Positions 1 through 7,038 are shown, numbered from the stretch's first letter. The stretch: 39,399 nt of DNA from Clostridiales bacterium (GCA_015069335.1 SVIU01000008.1:1-39399), one strand, 5' to 3'. Made by a program: numbers and translations. The notes: generated from the letters alone by a model not told the origin.

Positions 1-68
1 AACCAATGACTGGGGTGAAGTCATAACAAGGTAGCGGTATCAGAAGGTGCCGCTGGATCACCTCCTTT
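1..68 (+). rRNA. rrs: 16S ribosomal RNA, 3' end (partial)
   Basis: This is the last part of a small-subunit rRNA, recognisable from GAAGTCATAACAAGGTAGC and the terminal GGATCACCTCCTTT with the anti-Shine-Dalgarno CCTCC at 61-65. Helix 45 reads AGCGG (33-37) against CCGCT (50-54), a flipped but still complementary version of the usual AGCCG/CGGCT, and its tetraloop is AGAA (42-45) rather than the usual GGAA. The gene continues upstream of the window. No 23S, 5S or tRNA follows; the trailer (69-185) holds a perfect palindrome ATAGTCATATGACTAT at 94-109 and then terminators. The exact 3' end is inferred from the family. Confidence 0.97.
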
Positions 69-185
69 TAAAGAGAAAAATCTTTAAGTCGAGATAGTCA
101 TATGACTATGAGGGAAAGAAACAGGTAGAAAGAACTATTCTACAAGAAGGATATCAAGAAACCCAATTCTGTTAAGTTATTATTT

Positions 186-220
186 AAAAAAACTGCTGCC
201 GAAAGAAAGCAGTTTTTTTT
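186..220 (+). terminator. intrinsic terminator after 16S
   Basis: The stem ACTGCT (192-197) / AGCAGT (208-213) is followed by eight T. It is the first of three terminator-like hairpins that close the 16S transcript about 120 bases after its mature end. Confidence 0.85.
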
Positions 221-235
221 CATTAGCAATGCCGG

Positions 236-263
236 AAAACTGCTTCAAAAGCAGTTTTTTTTT
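236..263 (+). terminator. second intrinsic terminator after 16S
   Basis: AAAACTGCTT (236-245) pairs with AAGCAGTTTT (249-258) and runs into nine T. The CTGCT/AGCAG core is the same as in the preceding hairpin, so the two look like a duplicated terminator. Confidence 0.85.
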
Positions 264-275
264 CATTTGCAATGC

Positions 276-307
276 ACAAAAAAATCGTTCGTAAGAGCGA
301 TTTTTTT
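276..307. terminator. bidirectional terminator between 16S and the ABC-like gene
   Basis: AATCGTTC (283-290), loop GTAA, GAGCGATT (295-302), with an A tract on the left and a T tract on the right, so it can work on both strands. It would end the rightward 16S transcript and the leftward gene that stops at 306. Confidence 0.85.
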
Positions 308-956
308 ATTTTTCTTCTTCAATGCTGCCAGAAATCAAATTTATTTTTCTAGAGCAAATTGCTTGCAATTGTTCAAAATTATCACCAGCAATAATTGTTG
401 TTGTGTTTTTGCTTAAAAAAACATATTTAATTAATTCAATAAAACTTTGTGATTCTTCAGGTGTCAACTTTTCAAAAATGTTATCAACCAACAAAATATC
501 AATTTCTCTAAGAGCTAGGCGAACAAACGAAATAAGATATTTTTCATACAAATCCAAATCTTTTGCTTTTATGTTTTTATATTTTTCAATTTTAAAATCA
601 ATCAAAACTTTGTTTATTTTTGCCTCAATTTCTGTTTGAGAAAACTTTCTTGCTTTTAACACATATTGCAAGTTTTGATACACTGTTTTATTATCAAAAA
701 AAACTGGAACAACAGGAATATATCCAAGTTCATAATCGGTTGAAAAATCAATGGTTTTTAAATCTCTGCCATTAATAAACACCTCGCCTGAATCAAATTT
801 TTCTAGGCCAGAAATAACTCTAAGCAAGGTTGTGCGTCCACTATGTTCATTGCCAACAAAGGCAACACATTCACCTTTTTCAACTTTTAAATTGATATTG
901 TATAGTGCAAAATATTCTCTAATATATTTTAAATATAAATTTTTAACTTCAATCAT
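306..956 (-). CDS. degenerate ABC transporter ATPase-like protein
   Basis: This 216-residue protein has the length and layout of an ABC nucleotide-binding subunit: an N-terminal beta region (MIEVKNLYLKY), a Walker A region at 35-43, the DSGEVFINGRDL stretch that follows it, and a Walker B-like hydrophobic strand. Nearly every catalytic motif is altered. Walker A reads GNEHSGRTT with Arg for the invariant Lys; the Q-loop Gln is replaced (GYIPVVP); the LSGGQ signature is unrecognisable (LDLYEKY); Walker B ends ILLVDN with Asn for the catalytic Glu; and the H-loop His appears to be missing (IIAGDN). The frame is open and has its own promoter, so a conserved non-hydrolysing or regulatory role is possible. 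No permease gene is adjacent. It is convergent with 16S across a shared terminator. The ABC fold is a firm call; the function is unknown. Confidence 0.75.
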   Translation of the reverse strand: MIEVKNLYLKYIREYFALYNINLKVEKGECVAFVGNEHSGRTTLLRVISGLEKFDSGEVFINGRDLKTIDFSTDYELGYIPVVPVFFDNKTVYQNLQYVLKARKFSQTEIEAKINKVLIDFKIEKYKNIKAKDLDLYEKYLISFVRLALREIDILLVDNIFEKLTPEESQSFIELIKYVFLSKNTTTIIAGDNFEQLQAICSRKINLISGSIEEEK

Positions 957-962
957 ACTTAA

Positions 963-991
963 ATAATATCAAATTTAAATAAAAAAAACAA
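963..991 (-). promoter_or_regulatory. leaderless-type promoter of the ABC-like gene
   Basis: On the minus strand TTGTTT (986-991), a 17-base spacer, TATTAT (963-968), then six bases and the ATG at 954-956. This spacing puts the expected transcription start on or next to the ATG. No Shine-Dalgarno sequence precedes the start. Confidence 0.6.
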
Positions 992-1061
992 ATAAAAATA
1001 TTATATTTATAAACTTATAATTTTGTGTATGTTATTTTGAGAATACATACAAAATTTTTAA

Positions 1062-1193
1062 AGTTATACAACAATAGAAGAAGTTGTAAAAAACTCCATA
1101 ATGTATTACAATAACGAAAGATTACAAGAAAAAATACAAGAACTTGCTCCTATGCAATTTAGGAAACAAGTTCTTGCATCTATAGTTTTTTAA
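1062..1193 (+). pseudogene. IS3-family transposase (OrfB) C-terminal remnant
   Basis: Frame 1 from 1062 reads SYTTIEEVVKNSI, then from 1101 MYYNNERLQEKIQELAPMQF, then RKQVL and a stop at 1191. This matches the end of IS3/IS150-type OrfB integrase proteins (IEEL..YI.YYNNERIQ.KL..LSPVQYR). The frame is closed by a stop at 1059-1061, and no catalytic DDE region, terminal repeat or OrfA is visible, so it is a dead fragment. An inverted repeat (AAGAACTTG / CAAGTTCTT) lies inside it. The 957-1236 gap otherwise holds only the promoter of the leftward gene. Confidence 0.75.
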
Positions 1194-1236
1194 TTAAGCC
1201 TGTTTTAACCCTAAAGATTATGTTTTAAATAAAAAA

Positions 1237-1764
1237 TTATTTTTCTAATGAATCATCTAGTTCTTTTGTATTTGTCTCATTTTGCAATTGATAAACTATA
1301 CGAGCAATTTGGTCTCTTGTTGCTACAAAAGATACATCCAAACATTTGCTACCTTCGTACCCAAATCTTGCGAAACGAACATCATCTAAGTTGCTGGCAA
1401 TTATATCATAATCCAAATATAGTGTTCTTTCTGTTAAATTGCTAGCAGTAACAAATTCTATTGGAGCATTGCCTATTCTTTCGCTTGGCAAAAAAGCCCT
1501 ATTGCCTTCATACAAACTCCATTCTCTAAAGAATTTTTTAAACTTTGTCATTAATGTTTGCTTAGAGTTTAAAAGCGCCTCAAGTTCTTCCGTAGTAAAG
1601 CATTTTGTGTTTTTCATTACAAACATTTGAACAGATACATAATTTTTTAATTCATCAACAAAATGCACGTCTTTTTGGTCTTGTAGTATATCAAATTTAT
1701 TATCATTCTCATCAATACATACCAAGATATATTCTTCCATATTATTTTTTATTACTTTATACAT
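1237..1764 (-). CDS. hypothetical protein
   Basis: I do not recognise this 175-residue protein. It is soluble, with no signal peptide or membrane segment, mildly acidic, and ends in an acidic tail (TKELDDSLEK). The middle is basic (TLMTKFKKFFREW, about 71-83). The start is well supported: AAGGA lies about seven bases before the ATG and a consensus promoter is upstream. It diverges from the HExxH gene at 1919. No domain call is possible. Confidence 0.7.
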   Translation of the reverse strand: MYKVIKNNMEEYILVCIDENDNKFDILQDQKDVHFVDELKNYVSVQMFVMKNTKCFTTEELEALLNSKQTLMTKFKKFFREWSLYEGNRAFLPSERIGNAPIEFVTASNLTERTLYLDYDIIASNLDDVRFARFGYEGSKCLDVSFVATRDQIARIVYQLQNETNTKELDDSLEK

Positions 1765-1790
1765 ATGTTTTTTCCTTTTAAATCAAAAAT

Positions 1791-1819
1791 ATTCTACCAT
1801 TAATGATTTTTCTTGTCAA
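1791..1819 (-). promoter_or_regulatory. sigma-A promoter of the 1237-1764 gene
   Basis: On the minus strand TTGACA (1814-1819), 17-base spacer, TAGAAT (1791-1796). The expected start leaves a leader of about 20 bases carrying AAGGA. Confidence 0.8.
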
Positions 1820-1883
1820 GATAAAAATCATAAAAATAATCACACAACAACTAAAATTTTCGTCAATGAATATGATGGCTATA

Positions 1884-1912
1884 TTGACAATTGAACTCTT
1901 TTATATTAAAAT
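1884..1912 (+). promoter_or_regulatory. leaderless-type promoter of the HExxH gene
   Basis: TTGACA (1884-1889), 17-base spacer, TAAAAT (1907-1912), six bases, then ATG at 1919. The expected transcription start falls on the A of ATG, and there is no ribosome site. Confidence 0.75.
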
Positions 1913-1918
1913 AATAGC

Positions 1919-2851
1919 ATGAAATTTCAAGAGATGGATATACAAGTATTTTTTGACAGAGAAAAAGCATCGATGGCTATTGACCAATATTTAGCTGAGC
2001 AAACTGGTAAAACGGCATTTGATGCCGTTGTGGCAGTTTTGGCTAGTTCGTTGGGAGATTTTGAGATAAAACAATTTAGGGTTGTAGTACACAAATTAGA
2101 CTTTGGTTTAGCTTGTTATAAGGATGACACAATTTTCATCTCCGATAAATTGTTTACAAAAAAGGTTAAAATTGATAAATTTGAAAAAATTATTAAATCA
2201 ATTTACCACGAGCTTAGTCATCATTTAATAGAAAAATACAATTTAAAATTCTTAGCAACCAAAAATCTTAAATATCCTTATCATCCACCCTTTAATTTTG
2301 TGAAAAGTTATGAGTTTTTTTCACAAGTTTTAGGTATGCAGTTGGACGAAACGGTTGCTTGCACTCAATATTTTTATATAAAAAACAAAAATGAGAATTT
2401 GGCAAGAAAAAATTCTGTTAAATATGCTCAATACTATCTCGATAAATTTAGCATGGATTACCAATTTAATATAGAGTCATACGAAAAAGAAATGGTGAGA
2501 TTAGGTAAAGATTTATGTGCAAATTTTGAAATATTATTATCAATGCCAGATTTCCCGCGCTTGCAAGTTGAAAAATATCAAGCAAAAACAATTAGTAATT
2601 TGTCGGGATGTTCAGATGAAGATTTAAAAAATCTATTATTTTCATTTCAACTTTGCTTTTCTAATTCTACTCGTCAAATGTTGGTAAATTCATTAATGAC
2701 AATAAAAGACAATCAAAAATGTGCTTTAATTTTACGAAATCCAAATGTAAGGATAACGCAAGAACAAAAAACACAATTATCATCTGTTTATGGTTTGTTT
2801 GTAACATTGGGGGCGGTTGTTGAAAAGACAAATACAGAATTAAATAAATAA
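1919..2851 (+). CDS. HExxH-containing protein, possible metallopeptidase
   Basis: 310 residues with no signal peptide or membrane segment, so probably cytoplasmic. A zinc-peptidase-type motif HELSHH lies at 97-102 at the end of a helix-like stretch (IIKSIYHELSHHLIEKY). A possible third ligand is the Glu in LDETVAC (about 142-148), about 47 residues downstream, a spacing compatible with gluzincin-like enzymes. The C-terminal half is helical and charged and resembles nothing I recognise. The start is fixed by the promoter at 1884-1912, which leaves no room for a leader. A terminator follows. The gene stands alone, so context gives no substrate. The peptidase role is inferred from the motif only. 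Confidence 0.65.
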   Translation: MKFQEMDIQVFFDREKASMAIDQYLAEQTGKTAFDAVVAVLASSLGDFEIKQFRVVVHKLDFGLACYKDDTIFISDKLFTKKVKIDKFEKIIKSIYHELSHHLIEKYNLKFLATKNLKYPYHPPFNFVKSYEFFSQVLGMQLDETVACTQYFYIKNKNENLARKNSVKYAQYYLDKFSMDYQFNIESYEKEMVRLGKDLCANFEILLSMPDFPRLQVEKYQAKTISNLSGCSDEDLKNLLFSFQLCFSNSTRQMLVNSLMTIKDNQKCALILRNPNVRITQEQKTQLSSVYGLFVTLGAVVEKTNTELNK

Positions 2852-2886
2852 AAAGCAGATAGAAAACAATCTATTTGCTTTTTTTC
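2851..2886 (+). terminator. intrinsic terminator
   Basis: AAAGCAGATAG pairs with CTATTTGCTTT (one G-T pair) around an eight-base loop and runs into a T tract. It lies just after the HExxH gene; its right arm also overlaps the possible -35 of rsmE. Confidence 0.85.
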
Positions 2887-2903
2887 TTAAAGCATGATAG
2901 CAT
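2875..2903 (+). promoter_or_regulatory. possible leaderless-type promoter of rsmE
   Basis: TTGCTT (2875-2880), 17-base spacer, TAGCAT (2898-2903), eight bases, then ATG at 2912. It is weaker than the other examples but has the same geometry, and no Shine-Dalgarno sequence precedes either candidate start. Confidence 0.4.
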
Positions 2904-2911
2904 ATATTTAT

Positions 2912-3610
2912 ATGAAAAAATTTTTTGCAAACAAACAAGGTGATGAATTTGTTTTTGAGGGTGATGAGTTAAATCACTTTAATGTATTAAGATGCTCAGT
3001 TGGCGAGCAAATTTTGTGCTTGGGTGAAGATGGTTTTGATTATTTATGCGAAGTATCTTTTGTGAGCAAAAAAATGGCAAAGGCAAGCATAGTTCAAAAA
3101 ACATTAAACACCCAAAATCCAACCAAAAACATAACAGTATTTCAAGGGTTGGTCAAGGGTGAAAAAATTGATTTGATAGTTCAAAAACTCACTGAGCTGG
3201 GTGTTAGTAATTTGTTTATGTTTGAAAGTGAGTTTGCGGTTGCAAAAGCAAATAATAACAAGCTAGAAAGGTTGGCAAAAATTACAAAAGAAGCATGCAA
3301 ACAGTGTGGTAGGAGCAAGCCATTAAACATTCATGAGGCCATAACATTTAAGCAAATGGTTGGAAAATTAAAAGAATACGACATGGTTTTGTTTGCCAAC
3401 GAAAAAAACAAAATAAGAAATTTTGAACAATTAAAACAGTGTCAAAACGTAGCAATTGTTGTTGGAAGCGAAGGCGGTTTTTCTGATAAAGAAATAGCGC
3501 AAATTTATCAAGCTGGAGCAGTAAATTTTGGCCTTGGCGAACGCATTTTAAGGGCAGAAACTGCATGTATTGCAACAGCGTCAATTGTTGGATATATGAT
3601 AGGGGTGTAA
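2912..3610 (+). CDS. rsmE: 16S rRNA (uracil(1498)-N3)-methyltransferase RsmE
   Basis: RsmE methylates U1498 of 16S rRNA using S-adenosylmethionine. The protein (232 residues from this start) has the family layout: an N-terminal PUA-like domain starting MKKFFAN with DELNHFNVLR, then a SPOUT domain with QKLTELGV, RSKPL, the SAM-binding VVGSEGGFS near 182-190 and LRAETACIA near 213. An ATG 18 bases upstream (2894) is in frame, but 2912 matches the usual RsmE start and the promoter spacing. In many Firmicutes rsmE is followed by mtaB, as here. The stop codon is inside a perfect palindrome (3607-3629). Confidence 0.93.
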   Translation: MKKFFANKQGDEFVFEGDELNHFNVLRCSVGEQILCLGEDGFDYLCEVSFVSKKMAKASIVQKTLNTQNPTKNITVFQGLVKGEKIDLIVQKLTELGVSNLFMFESEFAVAKANNNKLERLAKITKEACKQCGRSKPLNIHEAITFKQMVGKLKEYDMVLFANEKNKIRNFEQLKQCQNVAIVVGSEGGFSDKEIAQIYQAGAVNFGLGERILRAETACIATASIVGYMIGV

Positions 3611-3629
3611 ATCATTTGCAATGATTTAC
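3607..3629 (+). repeat. palindrome spanning the rsmE stop codon
   Basis: GTAAATCATT, loop TGC, AATGATTTAC: a perfect 10-bp stem that contains the TAA stop. There is no T tract. A second small hairpin (ATTTC TTAC GAAAT, about 3651-3664) follows. The same arrangement recurs after ruvC and tex. Confidence 0.8.
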
Positions 3630-3700
3630 AGTTAAAAGCGAAAGGCATTTCTTACGAAATCAGTAAATGGTTAATAATTGTTGTTAAATTATGGAGTAAA

Positions 3701-4945
3701 ATGAGAATAGTAGTTTACACTTTGGGTTGCAAGGTGAATCAATATGAAAGCGATGGTATAATTCATGACTTAAAAATTCTGGGTCATGAGGTTTTTGATG
3801 AAATTTTGCCAGCCGATATTTACATATTAAACTCTTGCGCAGTTACCAACGAGGCAGAAAAAAAATCACGCCAAACCATTGCAAAATTTAAAGCCAGCAA
3901 TCCAAATGCAAAAATTTTCGTGTGTGGTTGTGCTTCACAAAAAAACACTAAACAGTTTGAAAATTTGCAAGGTGTAACTTTTATCAAGGGCACGCAAAAC
4001 AAACTTGATATTGTTTCAAATCTTGAAAAAAGCGGAGTATTTGTTGACGCAGTATCAAATGAATACAACGATAAATACGCTTCACTTCCAAGCAAAATTA
4101 GGGCGTACATAAAAATTCAAGACGGTTGCAACAACTTTTGTTCATATTGCATAATACCTTATTTGAGGGGCAGAAGCAGGTCGCGTAGTTTACAAAGTGT
4201 TATGAAAGAAATTGATAGTTTAAGCAAGCAAGTTAAAGAAATTGTCATAACCGGAATTGATATTACTGATTACAAAATTGACGGCGAAAGAGCATTGTAT
4301 AAACTAATTGAAAATTTAGAGCCTTATAAAAACATAAGATTTAGGCTTGGCAGTTTAGAGCAGGGGTTGATTGATCAGAAATTTGTTGATGCGCTAAAAA
4401 AAGCCAATATATGTCCACATTTTCACTTGTCGCTTCAAAGCGGATCTAGTTCTGTATTAAAAAGAATGAACAGAAAATACACCGCGCAAGACTATTTAAA
4501 TTCAATAAATTTAATTAAGCAAAATTTTGAAAATGCATGTATAACAACTGATATTATTGTTGGTTTTCCGGGTGAAACAGATCAAGAATTTGAAGAAACT
4601 TGCAACTTTGTTAAACAAGTAGGCTTTTATAATATACACATTTTCCCATATTCTATTAGAACAGGCACGCTGGCAGAAAAAATGCCACAAGTTGACGGCA
4701 CAATAAAGCGAGAAAGAGTAAAAGTTTTGGCAAATATTAATGCACATTTAAATGCAAAATATATCAATCAAAACAAAAATCAAAAACTGACAGTTTTGGT
4801 GGAGGAGTTTGATGGTGAATATTACATTGGACACACTCAAAACTATATAAAATGTTACATAAGTCAGCCATGTGAAATTGGCGAATTTGTTGATGTTAAA
4901 ATTATAAAACAATACAAAGATGGCGCACTTGCGCAAAGGGGGTAA
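3701..4945 (+). CDS. mtaB: tRNA t6A37 methylthiotransferase MtaB
   Basis: MtaB is a radical-SAM enzyme that converts t6A to ms2t6A at position 37 of ANN-decoding tRNAs. At 414 residues it has the expected three domains: an N-terminal UPF0004 domain with cluster ligands C10, C46 and C75 (TLGCKVNQ, NSCAVT, VCGCASQ), the radical-SAM motif CNNFCSYC at 143-150, and a C-terminal TRAM-like domain. LQSGSSSVLKRMNRKYT is typical of the MiaB/MtaB group. The N-terminal TLGCKVNQYE favours MtaB over MiaB or RimO. GGAG lies eight bases before the ATG. It leads directly into the HIT gene (4 bases apart), so the two are likely cotranscribed. Confidence 0.93.
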   Translation: MRIVVYTLGCKVNQYESDGIIHDLKILGHEVFDEILPADIYILNSCAVTNEAEKKSRQTIAKFKASNPNAKIFVCGCASQKNTKQFENLQGVTFIKGTQNKLDIVSNLEKSGVFVDAVSNEYNDKYASLPSKIRAYIKIQDGCNNFCSYCIIPYLRGRSRSRSLQSVMKEIDSLSKQVKEIVITGIDITDYKIDGERALYKLIENLEPYKNIRFRLGSLEQGLIDQKFVDALKKANICPHFHLSLQSGSSSVLKRMNRKYTAQDYLNSINLIKQNFENACITTDIIVGFPGETDQEFEETCNFVKQVGFYNIHIFPYSIRTGTLAEKMPQVDGTIKRERVKVLANINAHLNAKYINQNKNQKLTVLVEEFDGEYYIGHTQNYIKCYISQPCEIGEFVDVKIIKQYKDGALAQRG

Positions 4946-4949
4946 ATTT

Positions 4950-5279
4950 ATGGATAATTGTATTTTTTGTAAAATTGCAAAAGGGATAATAAACAGTAAA
5001 AAATATTATGAAGATGATGACTTTTTTATCATTGCTGACATTTCACCAAAGGCAAAAAAGCACTATTTAATGATACCAAAAGTGCATTATAAGTTAATTG
5101 CCGATCAAACACAAAATGACAATTTGGTTTTGGCAAAAATGATTGCAAAAATACCAGTTTTACAGCATGAATTGGGGCTTGACGGCGGGTATAGAATAAT
5201 TATCAATCAAGGCGAAAACGGCGGACAAGAAGTGCCTCATTTGCATGTTCACGTTTTGGGTGGGGAAAAGTTGAATTAA
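4950..5279 (+). CDS. HIT family protein (histidine triad nucleotide hydrolase)
   Basis: 109 residues. HIT/HINT proteins hydrolyse nucleoside phosphoramidates and related adenylates. The start MDNCIFCKIAKG is the family signature, with C4 and C7 as likely zinc ligands, and the catalytic triad motif HLHVHVLGG has H97, H99 and H101. The start at 4950 is chosen over the in-frame upstream ATG at 4920 because GGGGG lies seven bases before it and because it gives the canonical N-terminus. The gene follows mtaB closely. Substrate in the cell is unknown. Confidence 0.93.
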   Translation: MDNCIFCKIAKGIINSKKYYEDDDFFIIADISPKAKKHYLMIPKVHYKLIADQTQNDNLVLAKMIAKIPVLQHELGLDGGYRIIINQGENGGQEVPHLHVHVLGGEKLN

Positions 5280-5297
5280 ATTTTAAAAAATTGCCTA

Positions 5298-5326
5298 TTG
5301 ACAAAACTTTCACGCTGCAATATAAT
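5298..5326 (+). promoter_or_regulatory. consensus sigma-A promoter
   Basis: TTGACA (5298-5303), 17-base spacer, TATAAT (5321-5326): a perfect consensus. It drives the small gene at 5346 and gives a short leader with GGAGG at 5333-5337. Confidence 0.9.
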
Positions 5327-5345
5327 AAGCGTGGAGGAAATGAAG

Positions 5346-5606
5346 ATGGAAAAATTATTTACTTTAATTCGTGAAAGAGATGAACTTTTAGAAACTTTAT
5401 TTGGAGCAAACTACTCAGCTGAAACATTGCTTAAACACCCAGAAAATGAAGCTTTATACAAGGCTTATGTTGAACCTGCTGACAAAGCAATTATGGCAGT
5501 TGCCCATGAATTGACTGGAAAAAAATATACAAAAATTCATGATGTTTATACTTGTCAAGAAATAAGAAAATTACACAATGCTTCAAAAGAGACATTAGAA
5601 AAATAG
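5346..5606 (+). CDS. hypothetical protein, small
   Basis: 86 residues, unrecognised. It is soluble and predicted helical with alternating charge (MEKLFTLIRERDELLETLFG), with one Cys (YTCQEIRKLH). The start at 5346 is preferred over the ATG at 5340: GGAGG is eight bases upstream of 5346 but only two from 5340. The perfect promoter upstream and the strong terminator downstream make this a well-expressed single-gene unit. Its function cannot be told from the sequence. Confidence 0.75.
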   Translation: MEKLFTLIRERDELLETLFGANYSAETLLKHPENEALYKAYVEPADKAIMAVAHELTGKKYTKIHDVYTCQEIRKLHNASKETLEK

Positions 5607-5616
5607 TATCATGATT

Positions 5617-5645
5617 CAAAAAAGAGGCAAAGATGCCTCTTTTTT
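5617..5645 (+). terminator. strong intrinsic terminator
   Basis: AAAAAAGAGGC, loop AAAGAT, GCCTCTTTTTT: an 11-bp stem with a T tract, ending the small single-gene unit. Confidence 0.93.
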
Positions 5646-5677
5646 GTTTAAAAATTTGATTAAGGTGGAGTTGCAAT

Positions 5678-6088
5678 TTGGAACATTTTAAAAAATTAAC
5701 CGAAGAAGATATAGAAAAAATTTTAAATTTAAACAACATGGCGCTAGCTAGAGATGTGAAAAGCAACGATGGCGAACTTTTGCCAGCGGTTGAGAGATTA
5801 AAAAACATGATTGTTTGTAGAGTTAAAAAACAGGGAGATCCTCTTACAAAGCTAATTAGACAACATCCTCTTGCTTTGCAACTTATTGGTATGGTTTCTA
5901 CAACATTAGGACCATATTCATCAAATTCGCTTGTGATCATAGAAAAAGATTGCATGTATGAATTTGCCGGACAAGACAAACAGGCAGCCATAAAGCTTAA
6001 TAAAACATATTTGGCTTATATGAAAAACAAGTTTCCAGATTTCACAATTGGCAGTTACGACCAATCGCAAGATGAAACAACTAAATAA
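5678..6088 (+). CDS. hypothetical protein
   Basis: 136 residues, unrecognised, soluble, without a signal peptide. It has a helical N-terminus (EHFKKLTEEDIEKILNLNN), a central stretch LIRQHPLALQLIGMVSTTLG and a polar tail (YDQSQDETTK). The start is a TTG at 5678: GGAG lies seven bases before it and no ATG or GTG fits better until codon 21. No neighbour points to a function. Confidence 0.65.
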   Translation: MEHFKKLTEEDIEKILNLNNMALARDVKSNDGELLPAVERLKNMIVCRVKKQGDPLTKLIRQHPLALQLIGMVSTTLGPYSSNSLVIIEKDCMYEFAGQDKQAAIKLNKTYLAYMKNKFPDFTIGSYDQSQDETTK

Positions 6089-6096
6089 TTATCTTA

Positions 6097-6128
6097 AAAT
6101 AACGGCTTTAATGGCCGGTATTTTTTTA
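6097..6128 (+). terminator. probable terminator
   Basis: ACGGC / GCCGGT with one bulge around TTTAAT, followed by seven T. It is weaker than the other terminators in the window but correctly placed after the 5678-6088 gene. Confidence 0.55.
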
Positions 6129-6143
6129 AAACTTGTTGTTTGC

Positions 6144-6172
6144 TTGCAAAAAAATACACTATGTAGTAAAAT
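6144..6172 (+). promoter_or_regulatory. leaderless-type promoter of the SpoU methyltransferase
   Basis: TTGCAA (6144-6149), 17-base spacer, TAAAAT (6167-6172), eight bases, ATG at 6181. No ribosome site is present. The promoter lies inside the longer open frame that begins with TTG at 6133, so it decides the start. Confidence 0.65.
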
Positions 6173-6180
6173 ACAAATGT

Positions 6181-6909
6181 ATGATATTGTCGTCTATGCA
6201 GAATGAAAAAATTAAATATTTAAAAAAACTTATGTCAAACAAGGCATACGTGTTTTTTGATAATCCAAAAATTTTGCAAGAAGCATATGATGCAGGGCAT
6301 AAAATTGCATACATAATAAAAAAAGAGGGCGTTATTTTTAAGGCCGATTATGGAGGGGAAATTTTAGAAGTTAGCGAAAATGTTTTTAAAGCATTTTCAA
6401 CCACAGTCAATTCTCAAGGCATTATTGGAGTTGTAGAGTTTAAAAATTTAGAACTAAAAAAACCACAAGGTAACTTTTTGGTACTAGACAATTTGCAAGA
6501 TCCGGGAAATGTTGGCACACTTATTCGCTCGGCACTTGGTGCAAACTTTTTAGATGTTTATCTTTTGGACTGTGCAAAGGTTACAAACGACAAAGTTGTC
6601 CGCAGTTCTATGGGGGCAGTGCTTAAAACAAGGTGCTACCAAACAACCAAGCAAGAGTTTTTACAAAGGGCAAAAGAGTGGAATTTAAACTTTGCAGTTT
6701 GTGATATGGAAGGCGAAGATATCTATAAAACAACCTTACCACAGCCAATTGGCATAATTGTTGGCAATGAAGGTCGGGGGGTAAGCGAGCGAATGTATTC
6801 ACTTGCCACAAAAACAATAAAAATTCCAATGCAAAACGGATTAGAAAGTTTAAATGCCGGAGTAAGTGGAAGCATTGTTATGTATTGCATTAGCAATGCT
6901 ATGCAGTGA
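6181..6909 (+). CDS. TrmH/SpoU family RNA 2'-O-methyltransferase
   Basis: 242 residues. The C-terminal SPOUT domain carries all three SpoU motifs: LQDPGNVGTLIRSA (motif 1), IIVGNEGRGVS (motif 2) and IPMQNGLESLNAGVSGSIVMY (motif 3). The N-terminal 90 residues form the RNA-binding domain (SSMQNEKIKYLKKLMSNKAY). It resembles the RlmB/YsgA group that methylates ribose in 23S rRNA, but the target base cannot be fixed from sequence. The start at 6181 is set by the promoter. Family B and A repeats follow the stop. Confidence 0.88.
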   Translation: MILSSMQNEKIKYLKKLMSNKAYVFFDNPKILQEAYDAGHKIAYIIKKEGVIFKADYGGEILEVSENVFKAFSTTVNSQGIIGVVEFKNLELKKPQGNFLVLDNLQDPGNVGTLIRSALGANFLDVYLLDCAKVTNDKVVRSSMGAVLKTRCYQTTKQEFLQRAKEWNLNFAVCDMEGEDIYKTTLPQPIGIIVGNEGRGVSERMYSLATKTIKIPMQNGLESLNAGVSGSIVMYCISNAMQ

Positions 6910-6960
6910 ATAGTGAATAGTGAACAGCGACATGCCTCTGGCAGTCGCGTGAATAGTGAA
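6905..6960 (+). repeat. family B heptamer/hairpin element, copy 1
   Basis: gtgaata-type heptamers flank a core hairpin GCGAC-TGCC, TCT, GGCA-GTCGC (6927-6948). It overlaps the end of the SpoU methyltransferase gene. Related copies lie after yebC and ruvC. Confidence 0.7.
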
Positions 6961-6973
6961 GGATTATTAATAA

Positions 6974-7038
6974 GCCTCCACCTACTTTAAGGGGGAGGTG
7001 GCAGCCGTATGGCTGACGGTAGGGGTGTTTGACCTATT
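6974..7038 (+). repeat. family A hairpin repeat, copy A1
   Basis: It begins GCCTCCACCT, continues through AAGGGGGAGGTG and the core hairpin GCAGCC-GTAT-GGCTGA, and ends AGGGGTGTTTGACCTATT. The core matches that of copies A6 and A7. Confidence 0.85.

Noticed and set aside
69..185. tRNA-Ile/Ala or antitermination elements in the 16S trailer
   Set aside because: No T-loop consensus or boxA-like sequence seen; only a short palindrome and terminators.
322..639. Rightward open frame of 105 codons opposite the ABC-like gene
   Set aside because: It is antisense to a protein with recognisable ABC features and has no ribosome site.
5298..5345. Longer start (TTG 5298) for the small gene at 5346
   Set aside because: The TTG is the first half of the -35 TTGACA; GGAGG fits 5346.
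6133..6180. N-terminal extension of the SpoU methyltransferase from a TTG at 6133
   Set aside because: The extension covers a TTGCAA-N17-TAAAAT promoter and lacks a ribosome site; the family start fits 6181.
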